Assembly (NCBI RefSeq): GCF_000204055.1
Contig: NW_006768805.1
Location: 77,307 to 141,306, forward strand
Origin: Melampsora larici-populina 98AG31
Taxonomy: Eukaryota > Basidiomycota > Pucciniomycetes > Pucciniales > Melampsoraceae
Direction of reading: 5' to 3'
Length of the DNA: 64,000 nt
The notes beneath the pieces are model-generated. The model was not told where the DNA came from, made no database searches, and saw only the letters and a list, made by a program, of their open reading frames with translations. Shown here piece by piece: positions 44,399-58,109 of the stretch. The position numbers and the translations under genes were made by a program. Positions within the stretch are counted from its first letter, which is position 1, and every line of letters begins with the position of its first letter.

Positions 44399-45863
44399 AT
44401 GTCAACTATCACTCAATCAAAACCATCAAACCCATTCTCGAATGCATCTCGTTCTCCCTTACATTCTAAACCTGATCCGAAAGGAGAAACTCGTCAAGCT
44501 TTACCTCCCACTGATCCAACTGCATTGAGTGAACTCGAAGCTGCGAAACAATTAGCTGCCTATGTTGCCGTAGATGAACATATCTTACCTCACCATCGGG
44601 TCATTGGTATTGGGTCAGTTTCACATCCTAATCATTTCATACGACATATCCACTCGGAACCAAATCATCCTCTCCTCTTTGGCTGGTACTCCTATCTTTT
44701 GTTATAATAGGAGCGGTACAACAGTACCTTACGTTGTTGAAAGGATTGTTCAACAAGGATCTGAAGCTAATGAGTCAAGGTAAGCGTATTTCATCTTTAA
44801 AGTACTAAAAAAACCCATCGAATTTGAAACTGATGTTGACTCATATCTGGATCAATAGATGGTTTATCCCAACTGGTTTCCAATCTAAAGAACTGATTGT
44901 CAAAGCCGGTTTAAACTTAGGAGACGTAGATCAATTTCCATCTCTAGATATCACCCTCGATGGAGCCGATGAAGTAGATGCAGATTTAAATGCCATCAAA
45001 GGAGGTGGTGCATGTCATCTAAGAGAAAAAGTTTTGGCTGAAGCTGCTGAAACATTTGTTTTAGTAGCCGATGCTAGAAAAGATTCAGGTGTATTAGGAT
45101 CTAAATGGAAAGGTGGTGTTCCAATCGAAGTGGTACCATTTGCTTGGGCTAAAGTGATTAGAAATATTCAAAAAATGGGTTGCCCGGATGCTGTGAGATT
45201 GAGTTTCTCTTTTTGATAATCTCTCGTTTCATTTCATAACTGACTTTGTGTGCTTCTTTCTTCAAGTCATTAAGAATGGGAAAATCCAAAGCTGGTCCTG
45301 TGGTAACTGATAATGGGTAGGTCGTAAATCTAAGCCCTCTGAGTGCGAAATCTGAGATGTTACCCTGAGTTTCGTTCTTTGCTGTCACTGGCGCCTTGAT
45401 TTCTTATCAAATCTACCTAGAAACTTTGTGATTGATGCTCCATTTGATGAGGTCTACATGCGCGATCCTATGGAACTCGGTTACAGACTTAAGATGTAAT
45501 AGTTTTTTCTGCTTGATTTTGAATGGAGATCATGATCCTGATATCCATCAACAATCACAGGCTCACGGGTGTTCTGGAAGTCGGCCTATTTTGTGGAATG
45601 GCACAAGATGCCTACTTTGGAAACCCAGTCAGTATTCTTCTCTTTCTCTTTCCAATCATCAAAAGTATTGAGTTGTTTTTCTTGTGGGAATCTCTTAGGA
45701 TGGTTCTGTAACGATTCGATCTAGGAATGGATCTATAAGAAAGTTAAGCGCTCAAGAAGGACGTCAACGGTTTCTTGAATCACCTACCAATTCTTCTTCT
45801 GATCATTCTCCTTCACCTGACCCAGACAATCATCAACAAATACCTTCTATTACTCAATCTTGA
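44399..45863 (+). CDS. Ribose-5-phosphate isomerase A
   Basis: Seven exons in phase: 44399-44613, 44711-44779, 44859-45192, 45267-45316, 45421-45495, 45561-45627 and 45699-45863, giving 324 residues. Landmarks: [33 protein letters not shown] (substrate phosphate loop), [20 protein letters not shown] (catalytic Asp pair and Lys), [20 protein letters not shown] (catalytic Glu), and [20 protein letters not shown]. It interconverts ribose-5-phosphate and ribulose-5-phosphate in the non-oxidative pentose phosphate pathway. An extra ~35-residue Ser/Pro/Asp-rich tail ([14 protein letters not shown]) and a ~35-residue N-terminal extension make it longer than the usual ~230-260 residues. The ATG at 44399 is preceded by a pyrimidine-rich leader. 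Confidence 0.94.
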
Positions 45864-46893
45864 TCTTCATATCCTCTCCCCCGGTAAAAAAAATACAAAA
45901 ATCTTTCTACAATAGCAGTCAAAAAGCAAGCCATCATGCGATTGTGAATATTCCAAATTTCATCAGTTTTTGATTTTTTTTTTGTGTACAAAGTCATTCA
46001 CCTCAATCAAAACATTTCAGTTATTCTAGAGTTAACCTCAATTGTAAGAGTTGTATCGCAATCAATATCCTTGATCAATGTTTTCTACACTTCTTTACTT
46101 GGTGATTATCTTATCACATGTGGAACTTCAACACATGTAAATTGACTAGGAGTTGGGGTCTAGCTGGATAAAACCAGATGTATGTGCGGTGGATGTGAAA
46201 AAGTCGAATCATTTGAATACGATTTGGCCCGAAACCTGGTAACATTTCCGAGTGCAAATACGTTGTGATAAAGTCCTGTCGCATCCTTTTCACCAAGTGG
46301 ACTTGGCAGTAAGTCTGTCAATGGGACTCTCTCGACCAATCAATGATGCATTGTCTAACCTGACATCAGATTAACTGGGCGAAAGTGGCTGTAGAGTGTG
46401 AGTCTAGGGTAAGACGTGGCTCGATGTTTGGGTGCCTGGGCAAGAAGCTTGACAAAAGACTGAAGCGTGGAGTGACCATCAAGCACCGAGCGCACAGTTC
46501 GTAGACCCTATCTTCACAAGCCCAAGCATACTTCAGTCTCAGAAAGATTGAAAGCTGTTGATGTGAGCGTGGTTGGTCAAAGATATATAGTTGACTGACT
46601 CAAATCAGGTTACATTTTGCTCTGTATCGCCGTGTGCCTCGCCCAAATCAACCACACATCCAATGACCCTAGGGCGTAGAGGAGCTGAGCACTTGGAGAC
46701 AGTTTTCGTGTGATATGCCACTCCCAAAAAAAAACGAAAGAGCCACGTCCGAGTCATCAACACAGTTAGTGATGGATTTTTGAAAGGTATATGAAAAGCA
46801 TGAGTCTCATGATGAGTAAAGATCTCAAAGAAAAACTATCCATCGTCTCTTTTCTTCAATACTATCCACTTTGATCACCTTTTATAGCTAAAG
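45864..46893. other. Intergenic region between RPI and the secreted-protein gene
   Basis: No supported gene. Confidence 0.4.
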
Positions 46894-46900
46894 TATATAA
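46894..46900 (+). promoter_or_regulatory. TATA box of the 47004 gene
   Basis: TATATAA lies about 104 bp upstream of the ATG at 47004, with an AT-rich leader between, a normal distance for a fungal core promoter. Confidence 0.45.
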
Positions 46901-47003
46901 ATTCCTTTGATTCAATCCGAGATTCAATTCATTGTTGTAAAAAATTTGTATCAAGTTCATTTTTTGGGAATCGTCCATTTTCATTATATACATCTTTCAA
47001 ATA

Positions 47004-47416
47004 ATGTCTAGATCCATCACTCTCGTATTCTTCTTGGCTCTCTTAGTTTCAATGTCTATAGCTACACCTGTGGCTAGTCCTCAAGAAATGAGAACTCATG
47101 GTGGTGCACCATTGATTGCAATTTCTGTTGTTCAACCTACTTTACCCCCACCAGCTGCTGTAAGTTTTTTTCTTCTCATTTTTTCAATCCTCAAAACTGA
47201 TTATCTGATCCAAACATTTTTGTTTTGTTTTGTTGTCTTTCTTAGTCGCAAGCCTCTGCCAATCCAGCTCCAGCTCAGAACGGAACAGGCAATGCACCAC
47301 CTACTCAACCGGCAACAGCACCACCACCAGCCACATCTCAAGGTGCGAGTCAAGATCAAGGAACATCACCAGCAGCAGCAGCAGCAACTGCCAAGAACCA
47401 AACTTCTAACGCTTGA
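47004..47416 (+). CDS. Small secreted Pro/Ala/Gln-rich protein (108 aa)
   Basis: Two exons, 47004-47159 and 47246-47416, joined in phase 0. The N-terminus MSRSITLVFFLALLVSMSIA is a clear signal peptide with a likely cut before TPVAS. The mature part is low in complexity (QASANPAPAQNGTGNAPPT, PATAPPPATSQGASQ, SPAAAAATAKNQ) and has no Cys, so it is not a typical disulfide-rich effector. A cell-wall or extracellular mucin-like role is possible. A TATA box and AT-rich leader support expression. No family recognised. Confidence 0.65.
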
Positions 47417-49399
47417 CAAATAACACCACTCCTTCCGAAGATGCAGGTAGTGGTGGTGGTAGTGGTGACACTACTTTTTTAATTGATCGATCTAAAGCTC
47501 TTATGTAGATATAGAATAGACCTCATGTACATATTGAAAAGATCAGTGTGAAATTGTTTGATCTTCTTTTGTTCTTATTTGATTTTTTTTTGTTTTCTTT
47601 TTAAGAGAGAAGTTTTGATTAGTTTCAAAAGAAGATTTTTTAGTGATTGTTTTTTTTCTTTTTCTTCTTTGCTTGTGAATATATTTGTTTGAATCTTTTC
47701 ATCGATTAATACTCATCCTTGACTTTTATCAGATCAGATTGTTTTGTATGTATGAAATAGAATGTTTAGTATACATAGAAATGAAGAAAAAGGATTTCTT
47801 TTTTATGAGTTCCAACCCTTCAAAGAAGCACCTTTAAAAAACCCCCCCGCTTTGATTTGAGACGAAGTAAAGCTAGATAGCATAGGTGGATACATCAGAT
47901 TCCATCTTTCCTTCAGTTGAATCACAAAGTCAATTCTTCCAGAGGTGTATTTTGTTCTTTGATTCAATAATTTGCTACATTTATAATCCTTGTCGACTTG
48001 CAACGCCACGTCCTGAGAGTCGAGAGTGAGACCAGCTGTTACATTTTTATATCAGGAGACGTTCAGCACAGCTTGACCAAAATGGTTTAAACTTAACCAA
48101 GTCCCACAAGATCTGCTTCTTGAAGTACCCAACTCAAGCAATCGAACTTGACGTGGGGTTAGGAAATATTGAGCTCTGACACTCTTCTTTTTGAATGTTC
48201 TCTTGCTGAGTGAATTAACACCACACGGAATTGATGATGAGCAGAATTTAAAGACAAGAAGTATTACAATAACCAACAGGGGTTTAGGTTCTGGTGTCAA
48301 ATTTATATCATCACTTGTGCGCTGAGCCTCTATAAGCACGGCTGGATATATCTTTCAGTAGGAATACGATGAGACTGATAGGATGATGATGCCATTACCA
48401 GCTTACAGGATCTCTCCAAACCTATTAAGTTAAAGTCATTCAGCCCAACAACTTCATGTATAACCAATTGCAAACATTTCGAAATGAATCATTCTCAGTT
48501 TCTATGAATCAATTGTGATACCATAACAAGATTTGTAATCTCTATCAATGTCATCAATGTATCAACCGTGATTGACCTAATTCAACACTTGCTTGATTTA
48601 TAAATACGATCATGACACACAAAACTAACCTTCAATTTGAATGATTTTCTTTACTTTTTACTTTCTAACCTTTGTCTGAAATTGCATCACACGCCTACTC
48701 TGACCAAGGATGCCCTTGTCATGGAAAGGATGAATATACACCGCTGTAGTTGAAGATTTTATTTACAAGAGATGAAACTGACTGCGGATGTTATAATGAC
48801 GTCTATGAGGGGCAATGAAGAGGGAATGATGAAAATTTGATTCATTTTTCGATCAAACCAAGTAAGTAAGTATCCATTAGCGGCGTAGTTTGTAAAGTTA
48901 GAAAGAAGTTGAAGAGTTCGAATACGCAGGTAGATTTTGATCTGAACAGGGAATTTGTTGCTACGGACTATGAGGCTGTGTTCTTGGTCTTTGATAATTT
49001 TAATAAAAGGGTGTTCGATGTTCGTTTTGAGAGAGAAATGAAAGGAAAGAAACTGAAGTTGACAAGGAACGATTTGGACTATCTTGTTACAGTCTGAGTT
49101 TGGATTGATGAGTGGTAAACTTCAAAGTTTAAGGTCAACCAACTTAACTAAAACCAATCTACTTAAACTTAAAATCATCATTCATCATTCACCACTTGAA
49201 CTTGTAACAAGGAACCAAGAACAAACAACAAACAACGAACAAGCCAACTACTATCAAAGAACAAACTATCAAACTACGTAAATCCCAAGAAGTTCACTAG
49301 ATTCATAAACTATCAAGAAGAAACAATCTTCATCTTCAGCTAAAGGTGAAGGTGAATCTTACCGATCATCACATTCACTGAACTACAGCTACACTCATC
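47417..49399. other. Intergenic region upstream of myosin V
   Basis: T-rich 3' region to about 47800, then mixed sequence without a supported gene. A + strand frame at 48909-49097 has no start codon or motif and is left out. Confidence 0.4.
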
Positions 49400-52300
49400 A
49401 TGGAGCTGTCAGTCTCTTTGGATGCTTATTCTAAAGGTATTCTTTCAACCTTCTGATTGTCTTTTCTTTTCCCTCTCAAGTCTTCTTCTTTTACTGATCA
49501 CTATACCATCTCTTTAGGTACTCGAGCTTGGTTTCCTGATAAAGTAACATGAGTTCCTCTCTCACATCACTTAAATCACACGTCACTGACTTTATGGTTC
49601 GATCAGGATGAAGGATGGCTCAGTGCAGAAGTACAAGATAAAGAGATCGCTACTTCAGGTTCAGTGAAATTGGTCTTTATAGATGCTCATGGAAAAGTTT
49701 GTCCTTTCATCTTTTCTCTTACCGATCAAACTCTCATCTTATATACTGATCATCAATAATCATGCTTGACTCACTATTTTAGGAACGTGTCGTGACTACC
49801 ACCATTGATGCCGTCAAAAAAACTAGAGGCTCAGATCTACCTCCATTACGTAACCCTCCTTTACTCGAAGCTACAGAGGATCTCACCAATTTATCTTATT
49901 TAAATGAACCTGCAGGTCAGTCACTCTCCATTATCATAATCAATCTTGATCTCTTCAAGTCATCACGAACTCATTGCAAAGTTCATCTTTCTACTCCTTA
50001 GTGCTTCATACTATTCGAACTAGGTATACAACAGCTCGACAGATTTACACCTATTCTGGAATTGTCTTAGTAGCGGTCAACCCATTCATAGCAGTTCCAC
50101 TTTATTCATCCGATATTGTACAAGCATATGCAGGAAGGAAGAAAGGTGATCTCGAACCTCATCTCTTTGCCATTGCTGAAGATGCCTATCGATGTATGAT
50201 TCGAGATCGTAGAGATCAAACTGTGATTGTCTCGGGTGAATCTGGTGCTGGTAAAACCGTTTCTGCCAAGTATATCATGAGGTATTTTGCTACTGTGGAT
50301 GATCCTGATCGTCCTGAAAAACGAAAGGTGAGTATCTTATTTGAATACCTTTATCTCTCTTAAACTTTATCAAATGTAGTTACATGTTACAGTGATCGAT
50401 CATGCTGACCTTTCATCCGACTTACTTGTTTTTACTAGCCAAAAGGAGCCGATGGATCAGGCATGACTGAAGTTGAAGAACAAATTCTAGCCACCAATCC
50501 GATCATGGAAGCTTTCGGAAACGCAAAGACCACCAGGAACGATAACTCATCTCGATTTGGGAAATATATCGAAATCTTGTTTGATTCTGAACAAACAATC
50601 GTAGGAGCCAAGATTCGAACATATCTACTTGAAAGATCTCGTTTAGTTTACCAACCTGAAACTGAAAGGAATTATCACATCTTTTATCAATTGATTGCTG
50701 GTACCCCTCAAGCCGAACGAAAACAACTTGGATTAGATTCGATTAGCAAATTTCATTATCTTAATCAAGGTGGAGCTAGCGCAGAGAAAATCAATAGTGT
50801 AGACGATAAGAAAGAGTTTGCTTTAACACAAGATGCCCTTAGTACAGTAGGCATTGGAATGACTCAGCAATGGGCCATCTTTAAACTCTTGGCTGCGCTT
50901 CTACATTTAGGAAATATTGATATCAAAGCTAGTCGAACGGATGCAGCTATGGCTGATGACGATCCAAGTTTAATCCTAGCTTGTAGCTTATTAGAGATTG
51001 ATCCAAATGAGTTCAAAAAATGGACAATCAAAAAACAAATCGTCACTCGATCTGAGAAGATTGTTACTTCGCTCAATTCGACTGCTGCGATCAGTGTCAG
51101 GGATTCAGTGGCAAAATACATTTATAGTAGCTTATTCGAATGGCTCGTATCAGTAGTCAATGGTAGTCTATATAACACTGAGTTGGACGATAGGGTGGCA
51201 AGTTTTATCGGTGTGCTTGATATTTACGGATTCGAGTTTTTCAAAACAAAGTAAGTTTGATCTATCCTCACTTTTTCTGACCACTTGTCATCAAACATTA
51301 ATAATTTCGGATTTCTTTTCGTTTCAGCTCATTCGAACAATTCTGTATCAACTACACCAACGAGAAACTACAAGCTGAATTCAATGCACACGTCTTCAAA
51401 TTAGAACAAGAAGAATATATACATGAAAAGATAGATTGGAAGTTTATCGAATTCTCAGATAATCAACCTACAATCGATCTCATTGAAGGTAAATTAGGAA
51501 TCTTATCATTATTAGATGAAGAATCAAGATTACCATCGGGTTCAGATAATTCATTTGTACAAAAACTTTATACTCAACTTTCGAAACCTGAACATGCCAA
51601 AGTTTTCAAGAAACCTAAATTCGGCACATCAGCTTTTACAATTGCTCATTATGCATTAGATGTTACTTATGAAGGTGAAGGGTTCTTAGAAAAGAATAAA
51701 GATTCAGTACCGGATGAGCATTTGACTTTACTTTTTGCTACTCAAAATACTTTCTTGAAGGATATTTTGGAAAAAGCTCAAGAGATTCGTAATTCACCTA
51801 ATGCAGCTGCTACTAATACTCATAAATCAGTTACCACCAATTCTAGCGCTGGCGTAGAGACTGTCACTTCTCCTATGTCACCTTCTAGTTCAACTATCTC
51901 AAGTAAACGTGCTAGTCTTTTTGATGGACCTGCTTCATCCATGGTGTCAAAACGGACAAGTGTGTCAACAGCCGCAAGTAGTGTAGTTCCCTCACCTCGA
52001 AACACTGCTACTGGACCTTTGAAACGGACCATGGGCGGTGGCGGTGTCGGAGGTGGTACTACCAAGAAACCTACCTTGGGATCGATCTTTAAACATTCAT
52101 TGATTGCTTTAATGGAGACCATCGATTCTACTAATGCCCATTATATTCGTTGTATTAAACCAAATGAAGCTAAACGTGCTTGGGAATTTGACCCTCCTAT
52201 GGTCTTGGGTCAACTTCGAGCTTGTGGTGTTTTGGAGACCATCAAAATCAGTGCTGCTGGGTATCCTACACGATGGACATTTGAAGATTTTGCTGAACGG

Positions 52301-55300
52301 TAAATCACTTTTCTCATCTTTTCTCGCATTAATCTTTATACTGATGTGTAATCTGATATGTTGGATAGGTACTATATGTTGGTCAACTCGAAATCATGGA
52401 AAAATGAAGTTAAAGCGATCTGTTCGAGTATCTTATCAAACACCATCAAAGAAGAAAACAAATATCAAGTAGGATTAACTAAATTATTCTTTAGAGCAGG
52501 AATGTTAGCATATCTAGAACAAGTGAGAACCGATCGAATCAATTTCTTAGTGACTTTAATGCAAAAGAATTTCATGAGAACGTATTATCAAATGAGGTAT
52601 AAACGATTAAAAGCAAGTGTGATTGGAGTTCAAACCATTTGGAGATCGATTATGGCTAAAAGAGAAAAAGAAAGGATGAGAAAGGAAAGAGCTATTGGGA
52701 TTATTCAGAGGCAAATCAGGTGTTATTTAGGACGTCAAAGGTTTCTTAGGACTCGAACTTTTGTTATTCAATTACAATCTCGTAAGTCTGATTCTGATTC
52801 TTTTCATGTTTCTCTTCAATTCTACCTGATATAATTCAAAATCTGACGTATCTGTTGCAACAACCAATAGGTGCACGTGGAATTAAGATTCGATCGACTT
52901 TTGTAAACCAAAAGACATTTATCTCAGCCTCAAGATTACAAGCATTATTCAGAGGTCATTTATCAAGAAGAGTGTTTAAAAAAGAAATCAAAAAAGTGAT
53001 TTTGATTCAATCGATTCATAGAAAAAGATTAGCAAGAAAAGAATTATTAGCATTAAAACAAGAAGCTAAATCAGTTGTACATTTTAAAGAAGTTTCATAT
53101 AAATTAGAAAACAAAGTAGTCGAATTAACTCAAACTTTACAAAAACGTACACAAGAAAATAAATCACTTCAATCTAAATTAAATGAATTACAATTACAAC
53201 TTGAATCTTGGATGTCTAAATATGATGAAGTTGATAAACAAACTAAAAGTTTAAAAAATCAAATTGATAATCGACCTACGATTGATTTACCAGAATTCGT
53301 AGCTCTTGGTGAAGAAAAGAAGAAGACTGAATCTCAATTAGCCGAATCTTTAAGAAAGGTAAATTGACTTATGAGATCTGTCTTTTTTTTCCTTATTCAA
53401 GAGTTGCTGATGAATCGTTTTGAATTTTTTTCTCTTTCATTCAGATTGAAGAACAAGATAAGATGATTTCAAACTTGACGATCGAGTTCGAAGCACAAGC
53501 AAAGGAGATGGAAGATCGACAAAAGTTATTAGATAGTATGACAAGTAATGGACTCAATGCAGATTCAACATCTGTATCAGGCATGAGGCAAGAACTCTTG
53601 AGCTTACGAGAACAACTCAGTCGAGCTCTTAATAGTCAAAAAGCACCAAGGGGTGATCATACTTTCCATATGGCTACTGGTCAGACTAGTCGAGAGGCCT
53701 TAGGAAATGGGTTGAACAATGGTAGTATCACAGGATCGCCTGGTTCTTTGGCTACAGGTAAGAGGAAATTGAGGAGACATAGCGCTGATGATTTAGGTGG
53801 TGATGTGTTACCGACTGTACCTACCACTGCTGCCGGCAATCTACTAGCCACACCTAACAGTCGATTTGATAATCCAAGAGCGGTATCAGTAGCCTATGCA
53901 CAAACACCTAATGTTTATCCAGAAGACGCATTGGAAGATACATCTGAGATCATCATGAGATTATTAGAAGATGAAGAACCATTAGATGAAGATGTATTGG
54001 TAGGATTGATCAAGACGTTAAAAGTACCGACACCTTCATTACAAAACCCACCTTCTTCAAAGGAAGTCTTATTTCCGGCTCATTTGATCAGTTTAGTCAC
54101 TAATGAAATGTGGAAGTATGGATTGATGAGAGAAAGTGAAAGGTTCTTGGCTAATGTGATGCAAACCATTCAACAACATGTGATGGTAAGTGATCTCATT
54201 GAAGTTGGATAACAGAATTCTTCTTGATACTAATCAGTCTAATGTGGTCTTTATTTTTGAAATAGGGATTCCAAGGTGAAGAAGCGATAATCCCAGGAAT
54301 CTTTTGGCTTTCGAATGTACATGAAGTTTTATCATTTGTTTGTATTGCAGAAAGTGATATTTTACAAGGAATCGGACCAGGAGTAGATGGAGCAGGAAGA
54401 GATTTTGATTGGGATGATTATGAAAGATTAGTGACGATCGTCAAACATGATTTAGATTCATTAGAATATAATATTTATCATACATGGATGCAAGAAACTA
54501 AAAAGAAATTACATAAGATGGTAGTCCCAGCCTTAATCGAATCACAATCTTTACCCGGTTTTGTTACTAATGATGGAGGAGGTAGATTGTTTAACCGATT
54601 ATTGTCAGGTAATCATCAACCTGCCTTTAATATGGATGATATTTTGAATTTATTAAATAAAGTTTGGAAATCGTTAAAGAGTTATTATGTGGAACATAGT
54701 GTGATTCATCAAGTGGTTACTGAATTGTTGAAATTGATTGGGGTGACTTCTTTTAATGATTTATTGATGAGAAGGAATTTTTGTTCTTGGAAACGTGCAA
54801 TGCAAATTCAATATAACATCACCAGACTTGAAGAATGGTGTAAATCGTAAGTTGATTTTTGTTTTTGAAGATTTCGAATGTATTGATTTTAGAATCCATT
54901 GATTGATTGATTTTCGTCCTTTTTTGGGGGGGTCGTTTTGTAGACGTGATATGCCTGAAGGTACATTGCAATTAGAACATCTCATGCAAGCTACTAAACT
55001 TTTACAATTGAAGAAAGCTACTATTGCTGATATTGATACATGTTATGATGTTTGCTGTAAGTGATGATCGAATTTGATGTGTATTTTTTCTTTAGAATCA
55101 TTTTAAACCTGAATCTCTCTCAATGCGATTTGATTTTTCTCTCTTAGGGATGTTAACACCATCACAGATTCAAAAATTGATTTTACAATATCATGTAGCA
55201 GATTACGAAGTAAGTTTTGATTACATTTCACTTCCAGAAAACTCAACTAACCTGATGAATTTCGACATAATTGAAAATGATTTTTTCTTCACTTTTAGAA

Positions 55301-55583
55301 TCCGATCGCACCTGAGATTCTAAAAGCTGTAGCATCTAGAGTAATGCCAAATGATAAGAATGATCATTTGATGTTACCACCTGAAGTAGAAGAAGCAGGT
55401 CCATATGAAGTTCCATTACCTAGAGAAGTTATGTCACTTGATACTTATTGTCCTGCTTGTAAGTTATTCTTATAACCATCAAAAACATATATATATATAT
55501 CTTGACTGACTTTTTTTTTTGGATTTTCTTGCTTAGGGTTAAATGTTCCTCATATTAGAAGATTAACACAAGTCGTGGCTTAA
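49400..55583 (+). CDS. Class V myosin heavy chain
   Basis: Fifteen exons in phase, starting 49400-49436, 49518-49543, 49607-49696, 49783-49915, 50002-50327, 50439-51250, 51328-52299, 52369-52781, 52871-53358, 53445-54185, 54266-54846, 54944-55056, 55148-55209, 55299-55458 and 55537-55583; 1666 residues. Landmarks: SH3-like start ([18 protein letters not shown]), P-loop GESGAGKT (~174), switch [10 protein letters not shown] (~237), switch [10 protein letters not shown] (~463), actin-binding region with an expanded loop (~630-690, Ser/Thr then [13 protein letters not shown]), IRCIKPNE, converter, then IQ motifs (~840-970), a coiled coil, and the DIL cargo domain ([17 protein letters not shown] onward, from ~1347). 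This actin motor moves secretory vesicles and organelles to the hyphal tip. Very confident; exon ends were checked by phase. Confidence 0.96.
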
Positions 55584-56474
55584 AAATTTTTAAAGAATTG
55601 GTAATATATATACATAGATTTTTCGATTTCAACCAAAAAAAATCAAAGTTTTTTTTTTTTTTTCTTTTACATTAAAGTTGAAAACCTTTTTCTTTTCGAA
55701 AGTGGATCCAAATTGAAGATTATCAATTTAATAGAAGTCAAAATTGGTAAAAGGAAGGAAATAGATTTTTTGGTTGAAGGAAATTATTAGAAGATATTTG
55801 AAAACTTGATCCATCAAATTGAAAGAAATGCTGGGTTGATGGCACTGGTGATAATTTCTTATGATTGGTTTCCTTTGTTCTTTTGCAATCACTTTTTTTT
55901 TCATAAATAAATCAAAACCTACTGAAGATGAATCAAGAGTTTGGTTAACAAGTTTTTCTTTGTCCAAGTTTCTTTTAGCATCTTGTTCTTATGAGTCTCA
56001 TTTTCTCTTCTTTGTAATCATATCTTCTTTTCAAATTCTCACATTTGATCAACTCTGTTTTTTTTCCTTGAGATGATTTCTTCTTTTTTCACTTCTTCTT
56101 TTTCTTTATTTTTCTATTCAAAATTCATTTCATTCTTCTAAATCACGAAAAACAATTGCAACAAAAAATCAATGAGTAAATGAATTTTAATACTGAAAAA
56201 GTCTCTTTCGAAAACAATCTAGGACTTATATGTATACGGGTTCTTTCTCTCCGAATAGTTTGACACTCGAGGCTCTTTGGACTACGGAGTGATTGAGATC
56301 TTCAAATCTTTCAAACTTGAATAAGTATTAAACCAGATTTTTACAAGATGATATTATTCAATTGCTGCTAAAAACCGTGAGTGTACCCCACTTGAGTGGG
56401 TAATTTGACAGATAACCTACGCTGCTTGAACGAGTTAGGTACGGGTTAAGAATACTCTAAACCAAAATCTTATC
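55584..56474. other. Intergenic between convergent myosin V and SDR genes
   Basis: T-rich 3' sequence (runs of 8-15 T), with no supported gene. Confidence 0.45.
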
Positions 56475-57824
56475 TCAAAACTTTTCGTGGCAAGGTCTAA
56501 GATCTAATTCTTGAGTCCAACAATTCTTGTCTTGTTGATGAAGATGAACATAAGCCTGTTGATAATGTTAAAAAGCTTAGTAGATTCAACAAACATGACC
56601 CATGTGATGGCTTGATGAGAGGGACTTACAGCTGCGATTGACTCGGGAGAGAGTCGCTGAACAGTTTCAAACGATATTCATGCAAGTCATGAAGAAACAT
56701 TCAATTCCGAATTTCCAATGATCAACAGCAACTTGACACCATCTCATCTGAAAGGTCACACTTACTGTGTCAGAAGTCTTCGCAGGACCCAACCATTCTG
56801 TGACATTGGGAGTATCAATGACTCCCTTCACGAATCGATCAAATTTGTACGTAAGATTTCGATGTGATTCCAATTTCCAGCCCATGAGATCTGAGACCAA
56901 GAAGCTTACGTCTATGATCACATGAGCTACATGGATACCTTTGGGACCGAATTCCCTAGCTAAAGATTGACTCAGCGCTCGAAGTCCAAATTTACCTGGA
57001 TCCAAAGTATCTCACCATCAACGATTGGGACGAGGAATCGATTTATAGAGATAAGAAGATTTCACCTGCTGCAAAGCAACCGACATTGGCACTTCCTCTT
57101 ATAGAAGCAGTAGCACCTGTGAAAATCAAACTTCCTCCTTCTTGATGAGACAAAAGTTCTGATAATACAGATTGCGCAAAGCTGAATGCTCCAAGTCTAT
57201 CTCGTTAAAGAAAATCGGAAGATCAGCAAGATCAATCGAGGTGTTTTCCAAAATAAACAATGGGTTTTAAATGACTGACACGCTAACGTTGAGACTAGTC
57301 TCGAGATCATCACGACTTGATTCTAGAAAGGGCTTCATTTGAAATGAGCTAGACGAATTAAAGACTGCAACTCTTAATGGGATTTTATCAAATCTAGTCT
57401 TGATAGCTCGAAAAGTCGATTTGATCGATTGCTCAGAAGAAACATCGCAAGGAAAGCTATCCGCCTTATAGAATCAATCGTTTGAGAAAATCATTTCCAG
57501 GATTAAAGAATGAGTGCTATGAGCGATCGTTTTTGCAAGAAAGAAAAACGTTTACCGTTCCTCCTTTCGTTTGTATCTCTCGACTGATTTGTTCCAGTTT
57601 ATCCTTTGATCGAGCTAAAAGAGCTACAGCATAACCTGCTTGACTAAAGGCGTGACTTACTTTAAAGACAGAAGAGTGAACAATTAAAGTAAAGTAAAGT
57701 TAGTCTCAATGATAGAAGTCTTACTTCTGGCAAGATTGATAGAAGAATCACCAGCTGAACCAGTACCATGACCTACACCGACGATGATAGCAAGAGCAGT
57801 TGGAAGTTTAGTAATCTTTGACAT
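56475..57824 (-). CDS. Short-chain dehydrogenase/reductase, YxxxK motif replaced by FxxxK
   Basis: Eight exons in phase: 57824-57725, 57659-57556, 57464-57280, 57196-57066, 56995-56910, 56825-56766, 56656-56630 and 56555-56475, giving 257 residues. Rossmann start IIVGVGHGTGSAG, then AGYAVALLARSKDKLEQISR, CDVSSEQSIKSTFRAIKTRF, VAVFNSSSSF (in place of NNAG), LNVSVLGAFSFAQSVLSELL, IFTGATASIRGSANVGCFAA-GKFGLRALSQSLAREF, and HVAHVIIDGVIDTP. The position of the catalytic Tyr carries Phe (F-A-A-G-K). I recall this in a large subgroup of fungal and bacterial SDRs (AKFALRALAQS), where the motif is also Tyr-less, so it is a family trait and not local damage. The end AYVHLHQQDKNCWTQELDLR fits the subgroup. 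Substrate unknown. It is divergent from the gene at 58110. Confidence 0.85.
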
Positions 57825-58109
57825 CGAATAATGTTAATCTTTTCTCACAAGACCATCAATCTATGCTCGATCCTTGATTACCAAAAAAGAAACCACCAAA
57901 AAGTGAAAAGGTAATTGAGAGTCAGCGATGATGTCATTATGTGACTTCAAATCTTACATAACCCTTTTATCGTCATCGCCATGAATCCCTGCGATTGGCT
58001 GTGAAATGACTTGTTTCCATAAATATAAAGTTTCGCGGTCAAGAGAAACAAGCTGATTGATATCAAACTTCAGTCTTCAAATTTAAATCATCTCATCCCA
58101 TTCAAAATA

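Noticed and set aside
48909..49097. + strand frame of 62 codons upstream of myosin V
   Set aside because: Non-ATG start, no motif, and it sits in the presumed promoter region.
51820..52122. - strand frame opposite the myosin loop
   Set aside because: Shadow of the low-complexity coding strand of myosin V.
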